Below are positions 35,309 through 48,360 of a stretch of DNA of 64,000 nucleotides, piece by piece (the first letter of the stretch is position 1; each line of letters starts with the position of its first letter). The notes under the pieces were generated by a model, which made no database searches, was not told where the DNA came from, and saw only the letters and a program-made list of their open reading frames with translations. The DNA is from Acorus gramineus (lineage: Eukaryota > Streptophyta > Magnoliopsida > Acorales > Acoraceae), in assembly GCA_030737835.1 (NCBI GenBank), contig CM060851.1:7733774-7797773 (forward strand). Direction: 5' to 3'. A program made the translations under genes and the position numbers.

Positions 35309-36083
35309 GGAATTTTTGAATATATACTCTTGTTAAATTATAATATTATGAAAATACCTTTGTTAAATACAAAGTGCAAAAATACCTCTTGAAATCCTTA
35401 AAGTTGTGCAACTGTGCCCCTGAGTTAAACTTCGTCTTCCCTAGTCGATTTTCACCGTTTTCTCTATGTTAGAGGGTGGCAAATTACCCTTGCACCCTTT
35501 GTAGTTGATTTTAACCTCTCAAATCCCCCCCCCCCCCCTCTTCAAAACCTCTCTTCTTTTTCTTCATCTTCTTTTTCTCTATCATTTCATCCCTCTTGTA
35601 CACATTGTGTACTCCTTTTTCATCAAGTCTCTTATTCTCTTTCCCCTAAATTGTCCAACAATAAGCATCTCCTCGCAAACCTCTTCAATGGTTGAAGGTC
35701 AACCGAATCCCACTTGCCATTGTTCATTAGAAAGGCTTTGATTAGGGTTCCAGGGGAGAGTATCTTCAATGGGGGACGGGTAGGGTTTCTGGGAAATAGA
35801 GTTTAGGTTCTTGAATGGGGGAGAGTATTTCAAACAGGGGCTAGGGTTTGTGAGAAAATAGAGTTAAGTTTTTTTTCTTTAGGTTACTTAGGGTATTTAG
35901 GTTATTTCGTATGTTAGGTTAGGGTTTTTAACCATAGGTAAACTACGGTTCTTAACAGCGTCAATGATAAGTGTATGGTTGCACAACTTAAAGGTTTTTG
36001 AGTGGTATTTTTGCATTATGTATTTTAACAGGGGTGTTTGCACAATATTGAAATTTAACAGGGGTATATATACAAAAATCCCT
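35309..36083. mobile_element. MULE-like foldback element, unit B only
   Basis: 775 bp. Flanks TTTTATAAT (35,300-35,308) and TTTTCTAAT (36,084-36,092) match at 8 of 9 bases. Unit A has the empty site TTTTATAATTACATG at about 12,167. The ends are inverted repeats (GGAATTTTTGAATATATACT at the left; GGGATTTTTGTATATATACC for the right end read inward) extending about 100 bp. Same family as 16,134-17,083. It lies in what was the OST4 intron, about 55 bp before the coding exon. A C-run (35,526-35,539) and CT-rich DNA fill part of the interior. No transposase. Confidence 0.75.
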
Positions 36084-36145
36084 TTTCTAATTACATGATA
36101 ATTGTTCCGTATCTGATTTTGTGCTTTGTCTGTTTTGTTGAACAG

Positions 36146-36259
36146 ATGATTGATGATCAAGACTTGGGGTTCTTCGCCAATTTGCTTGGCATCTTCATAT
36201 TCATCTTGGTGATTGCTTACGATTACGTTATGGTAGACCCAAAATATGAAGGGAACTAA
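36146..36259 (+). CDS. OST4: OST4 duplicate without promoter or first exon (probable dead copy)
   Basis: Open 37-codon copy of OST4 with its AACAG acceptor still in place. It differs from the complete copy at three residues: F13L, H26D at the end of the membrane helix (HYVM to DYVM), and A30V. Three replacements in 37 residues of a normally near-invariant protein suggest relaxed selection. The duplication began inside the 5' UTR intron, so the site II promoter and first exon are missing. The DNA upstream is transposon, and a 775-bp insertion lies just before the acceptor. Expression would need a new promoter. I list it as coding because the frame is open, but I expect it to be silent. Confidence 0.7.
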   Translation: MIDDQDLGFFANLLGIFIFILVIAYDYVMVDPKYEGN

Positions 36260-36788
36260 AGATGTTTGATGGCTATGTATATATGTAGGCAGACAATTTT
36301 CCCAATCTAGTAGAGGCATGAAGAAACTCTGAATGTTTTTATTGCATGCTTTACCCACTATTTATTAGGCAGACAATTTTTCTAAACTTGAATTTGCTAT
36401 TCCTCTTGATTGGCTTGTGTGCTGTAATTTCTTAATGTGTCTTTGATAGTTTTATACTTTTATAACATGCATCATTAAACATAGTATAAACACCATATTT
36501 TCTATCCTCCAATCTTTCATTAATTGCATATTGCTGACGTTATAATGGAACGACATTTTGCTCCAATTGAGATTCTTCAGGTTCTGCCGAAGCTATGTGA
36601 TGCATATCATATCTTTTATCTGTCATCTAATATGCTTCCCTTTCACTGATAAAACTTTAGATTTGCATTTGATTTGCCCCAGATGTGTGAAATTCATGAA
36701 AACATGATGTTATTAAACACAGAGTGGCTGTATTTTTGTTTTACTAATATTACAACCACATAAACATTCTGATTCAATCAAGTCAGGG
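36260..36788. other. Convergent 3' intergenic region (OST4 copy / FUSC-B)
   Basis: Counterpart of 12,341-12,878. It should contain the 3' UTR of the FUSC gene. Nothing else is seen. Confidence 0.55.
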
Positions 36789-39700
36789 TCACACATTTAC
36801 TTCTTGTATCTTGTAATAAATCTCACACAGGTTTATGTGGCTTGAAGGATTCTCCTTCTGAAGCAGTTCTTGGAGTCCCACCTCAATCTCTCTTGTTCCC
36901 CTCATCAAGCCATGAATACAGAACCCTAATGTACTCAGCCTCAAAACCATCTCTCTCCCCGAACCCTCCTTGATTCCATTGGCTTCAGTTCTCTCTGTTA
37001 CTTCCTGACCATGTTCAAGAAAACCATCCAAAATCCTCTCCATCTCCTCTTCTTCCATCCCCAGAACCTGCCTCCTCTCTTTGCTCGAACCCTTCCCCGA
37101 CTCGATATCACTCGTTCCTTCATTGGCATCCATCATTGACAGTGACTTGATTTTTAGTACCTCTTCAAATCTGGACACCGAAAGACCGACCTCTTCCACG
37201 AACACCTCAAGATCTTCACTGATGAATTCCTCCTCCATAACATAAGTCATGAATAGCAGGAACTCTGAAACCTTTGACAAGGAGTTCAAGGCCTTCTTAT
37301 AACAGGCTCCAGGGAAAGGTAGGAACCAAAAGTTAGGCTCAGCTTCTGCTTCTTCAATGAACTTACAGAGTTGTCCAATGTCCTTGCTCAGCTTCTTCTG
37401 CTGCTCTCTGATCTCTAATGATCGAATCGCTCCAACGCACTCGCGAAGGCTTGTGAGACAGTTGCAAACTTGGTTCTTCGCTAGCGTAGAAGCTCTGGCG
37501 GGATGTGAGACCAGATCGACCAAAATCGAGCAGAACAACCCGATGAACGTCTCGGAGATCCTCATGATCGTGAACTGTGCCGGGGTTCCGTAGTTCCTCC
37601 GCCCGAGCACGATTAATGCCGACACCACAGCCGCGGTCGCGCCCGCCTGCCTGTACATCCTGCTCTTCCTCAGGAATCCGGTGAAGATGATCCACGGGAG
37701 GAGGACAAGGAACCGGAGCTCCATCAGGTGTTCGGAGATGAGCGAGCCGAACACGCCGTAAACGGACCCCAATACGGTGCCCTGCGCCTTGAGGTTCGCC
37801 AATTTGAAAGTTGGTTCCCTGCCCGGGGTGAACCCGGTGGCCACGATGAGCCCGGCCCAGTGCCCATTGCCTGGGCTGAAGACGGTCCCTAAGAGGACTG
37901 CGAGGCCTAGTGAGACGGCGCACCGGACCGCTTCAGTGAGCCGGGGTTTATCGAACCAATGATTATTGTCCGCCGATTTTTGTTTTGTTGGGCTGACGGG
38001 GGTGGTATTGTCATCAGTTGCGACGGAGGGGGCCACGCGGGTTTCAGTTGTGCGGGCAGAAAGCGAGGTGTAGGCCTGTTTGAAGAGGTCCATGCAGAAG
38101 AGGAAGAATAGAAGGGGGAGGTCTTGGGGGGTTGTTGGGAAGTTTAGATGGACTGTTTCAGGGGAGGTCTTGTTTTTTAGTGTGTTTAGGAGGTGATTGA
38201 GGTTTTGGTAGTCTGAGGCTTTGATGGGGAATGAGTGGGTGTTGATGAGAGAGAGCTCCATGCCTTTCAGGGGGGTTTCCAGGGCTTGTAGCCTTTCAGG
38301 CAGTGGCTTGCAATTGGTTGGCATGATGCTGATGATCTTTGGTGTCTCCCACTGAAGGCTTGCCTGTTGAGTGTTGTTTACTGTTAGTCATCACTCAACA
38401 AAAATATATATAAAAACACTTTTAATTTTTTAGGAAGCTGAGTTCTTGAAACCTATTTCTAAATAAATAAAAAATTAAGTTGAAAAGAAGTGGTTTAATC
38501 TAGCATTTTCATAATCGGTTGATATAACTTCCTACAAATTTAGTATATTTTTTTTAAGAAATACAAATTTAGTTTTTAACTCAATTTTTAGGGAGAAGTT
38601 AATATCCAACCCATTTTCAGACGGGGGCATTAGAAGATTATACAAGTGTTCGTGCTTTCTAAGGATCAAGTACATGTATACGAGACCATGAAGACCTGAG
38701 CAATTTCAATCTGATTCAACCCTAATTCGTTGCAGTTTCTCTTGTTAGAAGTAGGTGGTAGAGTGGACATTCAAAAACATATGCAAGTCGTGTATATGAA
38801 TGACAAACTTACATATGGTGGACAAACCACTACAACACTACTTATACTAAAAAGTTTGAGACTCATAAGAACCAGCTGATAGAATTGTACACCTGCTCCC
38901 GGTCAAGACAAGAATTGACCCCTCATCCATGAAGGGAGGAAGGTGTCCCTCTTAACACCAGACCTAAAGCCTATGGGACCACATTACATGATTTGAAGTT
39001 CCCATGCAATAATATAACAAAAATAACAAATAGTTATGCATGTTAAGTGCAAACTGCAAGACCCATTAGTTCTGTATGAAATTATCATGGACATCAAGGT
39101 AAAATGTTCTTGTATGATCCAAAGTGAGAACAAGCTGATCTCAAAAAAAAAAAATGCAGAAAATACAGAATGAAATTAAAGCTCGATCTTACTTGCTTGA
39201 GCTTTATATGTTGGAGAAGCTTAGCTCCTTGGCACGATAAGGACCTCGCTTGAGAGATGTAGGCATCAGCGGAATCCTTGTCATCCGCACAAAAGGCTTT
39301 GATCAACAATCTCGCCTTCTCCGTCATTATATTTGTGAATCGCCTCGAGTTTTTCTTGACCTACATAAGATACATCACAAACATTTTTAAAAAATGACTG
39401 AATATCAATTTTTTTTTTTATATATATATATATTTTTTTGAAAATGGTAGATATTTGAGGGACTCTTCTGTGACTGACTTTATTGAATATCAAGGTTGAA
39501 TTATTTAATTAGTGTCACATCTTAATAACCTATCAAGGGATGATTGTACACCAACTCAAGGATCGAGGGCGTATGTTGTGCGGGGCGAGGGCGGTTTTTT
39601 TCTGAGGGGTTTTATTTGTGTGGAGTAGTAGTCCTTTCTATGGTTTGTTTTTGTATTTCGAGAGATTCATGAGACATCTCTTCTACTTGACATTTTCTCG

Positions 39701-41489
39701 AAGGGATGTAGAGTGGACCGTGTTTTATAGTGGCATTCTTTCTTATATTTATCTAATTTGGGCATTTCCTTTCTTAATATTAATTAAGGCTGGATGCATA
39801 CCATTACCTTAAAAAAAAAATCAAATGATGACATATGCATGTGCGTTTAAATCTCTCATGTTCTTTTAGTGTAAAAAAATCGAGTTTGAAAAGCTATGGC
39901 AGAGTTTTTCAGAAGCTTTTTTTGAATAAGCTCAAAGATTATAGAAATCTTTGCTTTTTAATCTCACATCCAAATGAAGTTTAATGTTTTTGGTTTTTGT
40001 GTTTCTAAGATTTTTAGATGAGTATCAAACCATTTCTTAGCAGTTTGGTAGATGTATCACCTCTTATTTTGTTTTATTTTTAAAATACATATACATGTAT
40101 GGTTATAGAGAGAAGACACTAGGTTGATAAAAATTATCATAAGTTTTTTATTCTTACATCTTGGATGAAGATAGTTTTAGAAATGATCTTATTTTCACAT
40201 GAATTAAATGCACGTGTTTTAAAACATCTAAAGTTAAATTAGCTTTTCAAAAAGTAGAAAAATAATATTCAATTACAAACGAGGAATAAATGAGCTTTTT
40301 TTTTTTATAAAAAAATACTTTTTTGTTTTTTTAAGGAGATTAAAAAGAATAAAAGATTGTGATCTACAATCTAATTTCAAAAGTAGTTATAAGCGAAAGA
40401 ACCTCTCTTCAAACATATTTTTAAACACAATAAAAAATGGTATAATCACAGGATTCAGGGGTTGAGGTTGAGATTTATGTATAAGGGATAGAGTTAGATT
40501 CAACGCAAATAGAATAATTTGATTATCCAATAAATTTATGACTGTCCAATCTTATCATTTTAAAATAACATATTAAAAATTATTATGTGTGACTCTCATT
40601 TAAAAGAAAAATTTAATATTAAAATATCTCAATTATAATAAATAAGATGAAATAGTGGTTATACTCATAATCATGACATTACATGAGACTCTAAATATGG
40701 CTTTTAATTGAGACTATATATATATATCAAATTCCTTTTATCAATAATGTACCGAATGCACAAGCAACAAATAATTATCACCTCGCGACACGCCAGCCTC
40801 GGATAAGGTAAAGCAAGCGCGATGAGCACCGCAGCCGCGCCAATGACCGCGCTCGCCGCCACGCGCACCGGGTGCATAACCGTCTCCGCCTCGCCAACCC
40901 CTCCCACCCGCGCGAACGCGGTTGCGTAAACGATCACGGTCTGTCCGAGCGCCACCCGCTTAGCAATGGGGCGGGTCCGGGACCCGCCCATCGCGACCAA
41001 AAACGCGGTCACCGCCACCATCAGCGGCGCCGCCAAAGGCGCCGCGAGCGCGCGCGGCACGGCGCGCTCGATCAAGAATAGCCCCAACGCCGCGGGCGGG
41101 GTCGCCTGCACGACCCCCAAGAGCGCGTCCGCGGCGCCCGCGACGGCGTCGCCGAGGGTGGCGTCGCCGCCGCCGGTGATGAGGATGGCGGTGACGTAGG
41201 AGAGGGCGGGGAAGGAGAGTTGGCGACGGAGGGCGGAGGGGAAGTAGATGGTGGCGCAGCCGACGAGGACGCACGCGGAGGCGGTGCGGAGGGCGGAGGA
41301 GGCGACGGAGCGCCATTGATGGCGGTGGAAGGTCGTTGTGGTGGTTGTTGAAGTGTTCATGTTTTTGGGGTTTGGTTTTGAAACTGGTTTGGGTTTCATG
41401 CACGCGCGGCGACGTGTGTTTTGGTGGGTGAGGAGGGTGAAGTGGGGGGGTGATCTTTGTAGTGAAGAGGAGGTGACATTGTGGGTCAT
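36789..41489 (-). CDS. FUSC-family (aromatic-acid exporter-like) membrane protein, 3 exons, 816 aa
   Basis: Exons in transcript order: 40,782-41,489, 39,193-39,360, 36,789-38,363, all phase 0 with GT-AG introns. It resembles the plant proteins annotated as fusaric-acid resistance or p-hydroxybenzoic acid efflux pump-like (At2g28780, At3g09450), about 800 aa. Residues about 57-236 are a first block of hydrophobic helices (VASSALRTASACVLVGCATI, then ATLGDAV, IAKRVALGQTVIVYA, LPYPRLACRE). A soluble part follows. A second membrane block lies at about 430-620, with GNGHWAGLIVATGFTPGREP and KAQGTVLGSVYGVFGSL, the FUSC_2-like signature. The C-terminus is soluble. The substrate is unknown; bacterial relatives export aromatic acids. 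The first 43 residues are poorly conserved, and ATGs at 41,399 or 41,360 may be the real start. Exon 1 is very GC-rich, unlike the rest. Confidence 0.83.
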
Positions 41490-43747
41490 CCAAGGTGGAC
41501 CTTCTATTTATTTTATTTTATTTTTATGGTGTATGTTGTTTGATTTATGAAAATTTCGTACGTAATTTGAATACGGATCGGTTGGGGGACGGGCTTTGTA
41601 AATTATGACATCAATTTTTTTTTTTTGAAATTATCATTTTATTTGGTATGAAAAATCACTGTGCCCGTTCTGATGAAAGAAAAGGAAAAGAATAAAAAGG
41701 AATATGGGAGAATAATATTAAAATGCTTTTGTTCTTAAGGAGTAGGGGATATGTATAGGCTAGAATATGTAGAAATAAGTTGATATTAGGGTATAGGTCT
41801 CGTACGGAAATAGCTTTGTTGAGTCCTGTCAATATTGAATTGCACGACATATTAATCAAATAATATTGTCTATGAATCGAACTGCACAATCAATTGTTGA
41901 GTATATTTTTCACTCTCCTATTGGATCCAGTCAACTATTGGATAAAACATGGATTCTTAAATACCATCAATATTTAATAGAGAGTGGAACATGTACTTGA
42001 GAATTGGTTATGTAGTTCGATTAATAAGTTGTACAGTTCGATATTGACATGACTGACCGAATGCAGTCTTCACTGGATCCGGACTCCTGATATTAATATT
42101 TCAGGTCCTCTGAAATTATGTTATTCTACTTAATCTATTTCACTGGTATAAAGCAGCTAGTCTCGCATATCACATGTTATCACCTCTTACATATCAAGGG
42201 CCCACGTGAAATTAATTTTTTTATATTTTATAAAGTCTTATCTACAACTTATTTATTATCAACTAAACAATAAAAAATTTATCATTATATTTTTTAATAA
42301 AAATAATTAAAAATATAATCAAACATAAAATAATTTATTATCTATCTATACTGAAATAGCTATATATACAAAAATAGTTTATGTCACTACATAGTGCGGT
42401 AGTTTTATAACCGGTGAAAATGTAACTATTTGACTTTTAAATGGGTGTTAAAATGCTATAAATGATTAATCATAAAATGTTATCGCAAAATTGTCAGAAG
42501 TTTACAGCAAACTTGGACAAGAGTACACGAGAGACACAATTTTTTTGTGTTTTGGCCTAACTCTATGTATCCACGAAATAAATTGGACAGTATCCACTAT
42601 AATAAAGATGAGACGTACATAATTTGTAAAGGGGACACAAATTTTTTTCCCTAAGTTATCCCTCTCAAAATCTATAACAAATTTTTTTCCCTAAGTTAAA
42701 AATATACAAAAAATGTATAACAATCTAAGGTTGATAACTTGATATAACAATGCATAAGAAATTAATAACAATGTATTACATGGAAATTCATGAATTGATT
42801 GATATATTTTAGCAAAGCTCGCCAATTTCCACAGATCCCATTGGTCCCACGTAGATCACCAGAGGCACTGTCTTTGATTCATGACTGCTCTCTTCTTCAT
42901 CACAGTACAAATTTTTGTGAAGTGAAACATGTAGATCTTCATTTTTTATGGAAGAGAATATATAATTTTTTTGTTACATGATTATTGAAATCCCAGCCTA
43001 TCGGGTCATTGGATACAAATTCTGTTGTTAACCGTTCAGGGCGGCACCACCTATAATGTCTTGGAGTCAATTTACCCCCATCACATTTTTTTTTAAAAAA
43101 ACCTTAAACTACTATTATCACCCTTTCAAATCATAGCAACCCAGCCTATCACATAACCCCACCAGCTCACCAATGACCCCACCAGCTCACCTAGATTATA
43201 TACTTAAAACTCTCAAATTACACCTGTGACGGTGTTACCCTAATAAATATTAGATCTAAATCATCCTTCATCTCTTTTCTTTAATGATTTTTTTTTTATT
43301 AATGTAAGTTGTTGTTCTATTTTCAAAAGAAAAGTTTATGTTTTTTATAACAGTCTTGCTACATGGACCCTAAAGTTTAGGCCCCATTGAGAAGCCCCAA
43401 TAGGTGTCATTATTTCATTGGTTCTCTGTTTAACTTAAAAAAAAAAAAAGACAAAAAGGACAAAAACAATACTACTCTTTCTTTAAATTTGAGTTTTCAT
43501 TTATAAGAAAAACAATCTCTCATTACTAGTAACCACCTCCCAATACAACACTCTATCTTTTGAAAAATTTCATTTTTACCCTCCTATGTCATCGCCACTT
43601 CAAAAATTCATTCTGGTTGACCTCCTCATCTCCAACGATCGGTGTCACCACCATTTGATTCCTCTCGTCACTTTTTATCATATGAGATGGAGATCAGCTA
43701 TCTTTCGAGCCCTGACTTCTACCTCCTTGACCTTCACCTCCACTTTT
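41490..43747. other. FUSC-B upstream region and AT-rich spacer
   Basis: The first few hundred bases should contain the FUSC promoter; no motif stands out. Blocks at about 41.82-42.07 kb (CATATTAATCAAATAATAT, GAACTGCACAATCAATTG) resemble 51.08-51.25 kb and are dispersed repeat fragments. No gene seen. Confidence 0.45.
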
Positions 43748-44106
43748 TTTTAGATACAGCTACAAATACATATACAGATTTAGATACAGACATATATTAG
43801 TTTCTTCAGATACAGATGTATCTAAAAAATTTCAAATATAGATAAAGATGAGTATATTAGTTTTTTTAGATACAGATACAAATTTAGATAATTTTTTCAG
43901 ATACAAATGCAGATACAGATACAGATTTAGATACAATCCTATATTAGTTTTTTCATATACAAATACAGATACAAATTTAGATACAGATGAAAAATTTTCA
44001 GATAAAAATTCAGATACAGATGAGTATATTAGTTTTTTCAGATACAGATATAGATTAAGATACAACTCTATATTAGCTTTTTTAGATACATTAAAAATGT
44101 ATCTAA
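43748..44106. repeat. Degenerate GATACA minisatellite
   Basis: About 350 bp of variable 6-bp-based repeats (AGATACAGATACAAATTTAG and variants), broken by TATATTAGTTTTTTCAG spacers at about 70-90 bp intervals, which gives a higher-order repeat. Both strands are open by chance, as repeats without stop codons often are. No gene is implied. Confidence 0.85.
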
Positions 44107-45345
44107 AATAAATGAATATGTATTAACATATATAATATTAACATCTGTATAATCAAAATAAAAAAATTCAATGAGCCAAACCTAAAATGATTACCATCAT
44201 TGAAACAATAAACAATCACTCAGATCAAAGAACAAAACTAAAATTCCTCTTAAAAACTAAAATTGGATTGTTGTTTTGTGTTTAATTTTATATCAAAATT
44301 AAATATGTATAATCAAGAACAGAGAATCCAAAGAGTCAAAACAAAGAAAAGCCGAAAACCTAAAACATCTCATTTTGACAAAAAAAAAAAAAAAAACTAT
44401 CAAACCAAGCTTTTCATTAGAACTCCAAAAAAAAAAATCCAATTTTTTTACCAACCCAAATCATAAAATCTCAATTTTTTCAAACTCACAATCAACCGAT
44501 CTTCACCGGTAGAACTCTCAAAACCCACGTAAAAACCCCAACTTTCCTTCACATCCGCCTCCAAAGAAACAAAAGAGGATAGATTGAAAAGTATGAATTA
44601 ATGTGTATATATGATTGAATTGAAAGGGATCACATAAAAAAAAATCTAAAAAACAGATGGGACCATACGGTTATGTGATGCAATCAATTCAAATTGTAAC
44701 CACCTCCTCAAAATATGGGGAGTAGTTATCGATAATAATAAAAATACAACACAAGGGTATAATGGGTATTGTACAAATGTCAACTTATGAAACTTTTGAT
44801 GGAGGCCTAAAATTTGGGGCTTAAAAATCATTATTGTTTTTATAAATATATGATAAAAGTAATTTTTTTAAAAATTGTAGAATTTAGTTTTTTTAATGAC
44901 CCAATCTAAAAAAATTCATGGAGCCGCTACTACATGAAATAAACAAAATAATGGAAAAAGAGAAAATGACAATAAATGTTACTACAAACTTGAGTGTTTT
45001 GATATATGTTATAAAGTCCAGGACCTGAAAAAAAAGGGTTTGAAAAAAATAATTGAAACTCATTTCCTCTTTTAATGATTTTTATTTTCATTTATTAAAA
45101 CTCCCTTGACAGTTAACAGAGATTTTTTTGTTTCATGATAAGTTGCCTGAATAAGCTGAATTTGTGATCAAATTTTGCTTGCCATATTACCACTCCATGA
45201 TGTTGTATAATATTATCAATCAATAACATATTAGTTGTAAAGCAATTTTTTTTTGTTCGATTGAAATATAAAATTAAATGAGACTTTTGCATTATGTTTT
45301 GAATGTTTCGGTTCATTGGATAAATGACCTTTTTTTAGTAGTTAT
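44107..45345. other. AT-rich spacer
   Basis: No gene seen. The phrase AAAAATTCATGGAGCCGCTA at about 44,920 resembles the right end of the hAT-like element at 33.7 kb and may be a hAT fragment. Confidence 0.4.
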
Positions 45346-46203
45346 TGTTAGAATAAAGAAAATAAAATTCTTGTTATTGAATTAAAGGAGTCAAAGACTC
45401 TATTTATAGATACATAAAGGAAAACCTAAAATATCAGAAAAGGAAACTAGGAAACTAATAATATCATAATAATGATAATAAAGAGTCAATATTCTCATAA
45501 TAATGACTCTTTAACACCCCCTCCCAAACTCTGAATGGTAGAACCCTTAGAGTTTACACAAAAATAACAAACAACTCCAATAATCGAAGAACTCAATTTT
45601 GTGAATTGATAGTCGTCATCTGTCTTTTGGGATCCATCACTTCGCTCCTGCTCTTCTTGAGTCAGTCAGAGACGCTCTCGCTCGTTGAGTCAGTCGAAGT
45701 CGCTCCTGCTCTTCTTGAGTCTGTCGGAGTTGGTGATCCACTAGATCAGATGGCACACGCATAGGGCTCACGGAGGCACGAGGCGGCTGCAGCAATGCAA
45801 AGGCGTGCGGAAGACTCTCACGAAGGGCACGGTGGTATTATACAGCAAAGAGAGAAGAACAACGACGACACAAACGAATAGGGTTCACGCAAGAAGCAAA
45901 TAAAGCAACTAAAAGAAAAATATGAATACCAAGAGTCCTCCCCTGCTCCGATTGAAGATTCCTCAATCGGAGCAGGGAAGAAGAAAAGAAAATATTTGTG
46001 GATCTAGGATTTTTTGGATGACTCTGATACCATGTTAGAATAAAGAAAAGAGAATTCTTGTTATTGAATTAGAGGAGCCAAATGCTCTATTTATAGATAC
46101 ATAAAGGAAAACCTAAAATATCAAAAAAGAAAACTAGGAAACTAATAATATCATAATAATGATAATAAATAGTCAATATTCTCATAATAATGACTCTTTA
46201 ACA
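45346..46203 (-). mobile_element. TRIM-like small LTR element, 171-bp LTRs
   Basis: 858 bp with direct repeats at 45,346-45,516 and 46,033-46,203, bounded by TGTTAGAATA and TTTAACA. On the minus strand a primer-binding site TGGTATCAGAGTC (about 46,020-46,032) follows the upstream LTR, and a purine tract GGGAGGGGG precedes the other. Only about 515 bp lie between the LTRs, with no protein domain, so it is a non-autonomous TRIM-like element. The LTRs differ at roughly 5 percent of positions, suggesting an insertion a few million years old at most. No clean target-site duplication was recognised. The interior holds short GTCGCTCCTGCTCTTCTTGA repeats. Confidence 0.8.
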
Positions 46204-46334
46204 TCATAGAATAAAAAGTGATTTACATCACATCATATCAGGTGTGGTTCTAAAATTTTGTTTCTTTCTGTTAGTATAGAAATTCAGCTCCGTATCTAAC
46301 TTACAAGATAGTCATACGTACAACTATTCTATTC

Positions 46335-46863
46335 CCCCCGTATGGGGTGTGACATTAGGTTATTTGCTCTCGATAGCTATACTGGGATAGATAACAATCC
46401 AGGCTGAATAAGCAACTTTTTGTTTGGTTGTCTTTTTTGTTATTCTCATTGGGAAACGTAAAAATGATTTTTTTGTTGTTTGGTTCACCTTGGATAAAGT
46501 GATGATAAATGGTTGATAAGGGATGAATAAGAGTTTATGATTTTTTAAATGACAATTATACCCCTTGGGAATAGTGTGAGAGATATATGATTGATTTGAT
46601 AGATGTGACAGTTTTTGAAATCTGTGTGAGTCTGTTAGGTGAGATAAATTTTTTAAAATGATAGAGAAGAGTATTTTTATCCATTGGCATAGATAAGCCT
46701 TGATAAGCAATTCCACCATTTCCTTAGAATAGTTATCAGGCCTTATCCTAGCTTATCCAGACATAACTATCGGGGTTTATTCTATCAAAACAAACAACTT
46801 TTTTTTAGCTATTCTCATCTATTCTTCATTATTCTTGCCTTATGTTCCACGCCATACGGGGGG
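46335..46863. repeat. Dispersed MITE-like repeat, copy 2
   Basis: 529 bp with inverted ends CCCCCCGTATGG / CCATACGGGGGG. It matches 4,776-5,295 along its length (for example AGTGTGAGAGATATATGATT). No clear duplication at the flanks, so the superfamily is open. No coding capacity. Confidence 0.7.
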
Positions 46864-47229
46864 TTCGTATTTTATTATGAAAGTGTATAACTCACCTTTT
46901 ATTATATTATAGAATGGATTTCATTCTAGTGCTCGAAAATAATATTCCAAAGCCTTTGTATGTTTTCCATTATTTGTGTGTATAAGGCTTATGTTATAAA
47001 GTATATAACTTCGATCGTAAGGATCAATTTCTGATCACATAGCTTCATAATAATTTTGTAAAGCTTCCACATAATTTCCTTTAGATTGGGTTGACATTCG
47101 TTACGGTCATTTTCGTTTATTTTATTCAAAGAATCTCTATTCCAGGACCGTATGCATGTGAGATTTTCTTCTCATGTAGCTCCTCCCTTTTGTGCATAGT
47201 AATGAGGAGAATAATCCATGGAATCTAAA

Positions 47230-48360
47230 AAGAATTACTTCATGAAGAGACTACATACGATAATGACATAACGCATGTAAGAACCATGTGGAAACTGATA
47301 TGTCCAGTCCCTTGTACAACCCTAATCGCAATTCACATTTTTTAAAAATTATACTCTTTCCCATTGAAGTACATACTATTATATAAAATACAATATATAT
47401 ATTGAGATACAATGTTGTATTTTTCTTGTTTTGAAAAAAAATAATTTTTTTATGCACCATATACTATATATGACATACGTTATATATGATGAAACATTTT
47501 ACACTAGGGATAACGTAATATATGATATACTATGATATCATAGTGTATGGCAGTTTCAGATGAGGATATAAAATAAACTGAGTGTATCAGTGCTCAAGAA
47601 TTATACCAAGTTTTGATTTTGTAATGTGTGGGCACATTTAATATCATTCCTATGATGAAAAATTAAGGGTATCCAAAGATTGGTCAATCAATTTCTTTCT
47701 TTTTATGTGTAAGATGGACTCTTCATGCATGATTCATGTTGAAAGTGTTAGATTTAGAGAGACAAATAACATATGTAATCTAACAGAAATATTACATTAT
47801 ACATGAAAAATACTCCCTCACATAATACATAATTGTAATATACGGTCTACCAGATTACAAATATATATATATATATGGACTATAATACCCTACAAATATA
47901 ATACAAAATTATAATATTATCATGACAAAAAAAAATTGTTACTTTTTTTTTGGGTAATGAAAAATTTCAATGTTGCAATTCCTTTTCAATGATATATAAA
48001 TCAGAATGCAAGACATAAGATATCCAACAATTGAGCCAAAATATATAAATTTGTGAAGATTTGTTAACAGGCATGCAAACGATTTCTCATTCTAATTCTT
48101 CAACACAGAGTTTCTTTTCATCGCTTTCATAAACAAGTAAACAACATTTTCATCTTTCTTTAATTTCTCTGTCCCCACAAATTAGGTTATGTTTTTTTTT
48201 GTGGAACACAAATTAGGTTATGTTTTTTTTTGTGGAACACAAATTAGGTTATGTCATTGTTTAGTTTAAAGTCTCAAAACTGCTTATGATAAAAGGATTA
48301 ATTTATGGATTTTCAGAGTATTAGGACTGCACACATCGATGGGCTTAATGCGTGATAGGC
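47230..48360. repeat. Unit B copy of the 22.64-23.77 kb block
   Basis: Same order and about the same length as in unit A, without the long (TA)n tract. A 34-bp piece containing TTATGTTTTTTTTTGTGGAA is present one extra time here (48,187-48,255). It is followed directly by GATAGCTCTTCAAGTAGCCC, which in unit A is separated from it by the 23.9-kb insertion region. Confidence 0.75.

Noticed and set aside
40960-41493. 177-aa Arg/His-rich frame on the minus strand
   Set aside because: Shadow of GC-rich FUSC exon 1.
43748-44106. CRISPR array
   Set aside because: Repeats are short, degenerate and contiguous, and the genome is a plant; it is a minisatellite.
43832-44111. 77- and 87-aa frames of YR/DT repeats
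   Set aside because: Direct products of the GATACA minisatellite on both strands.
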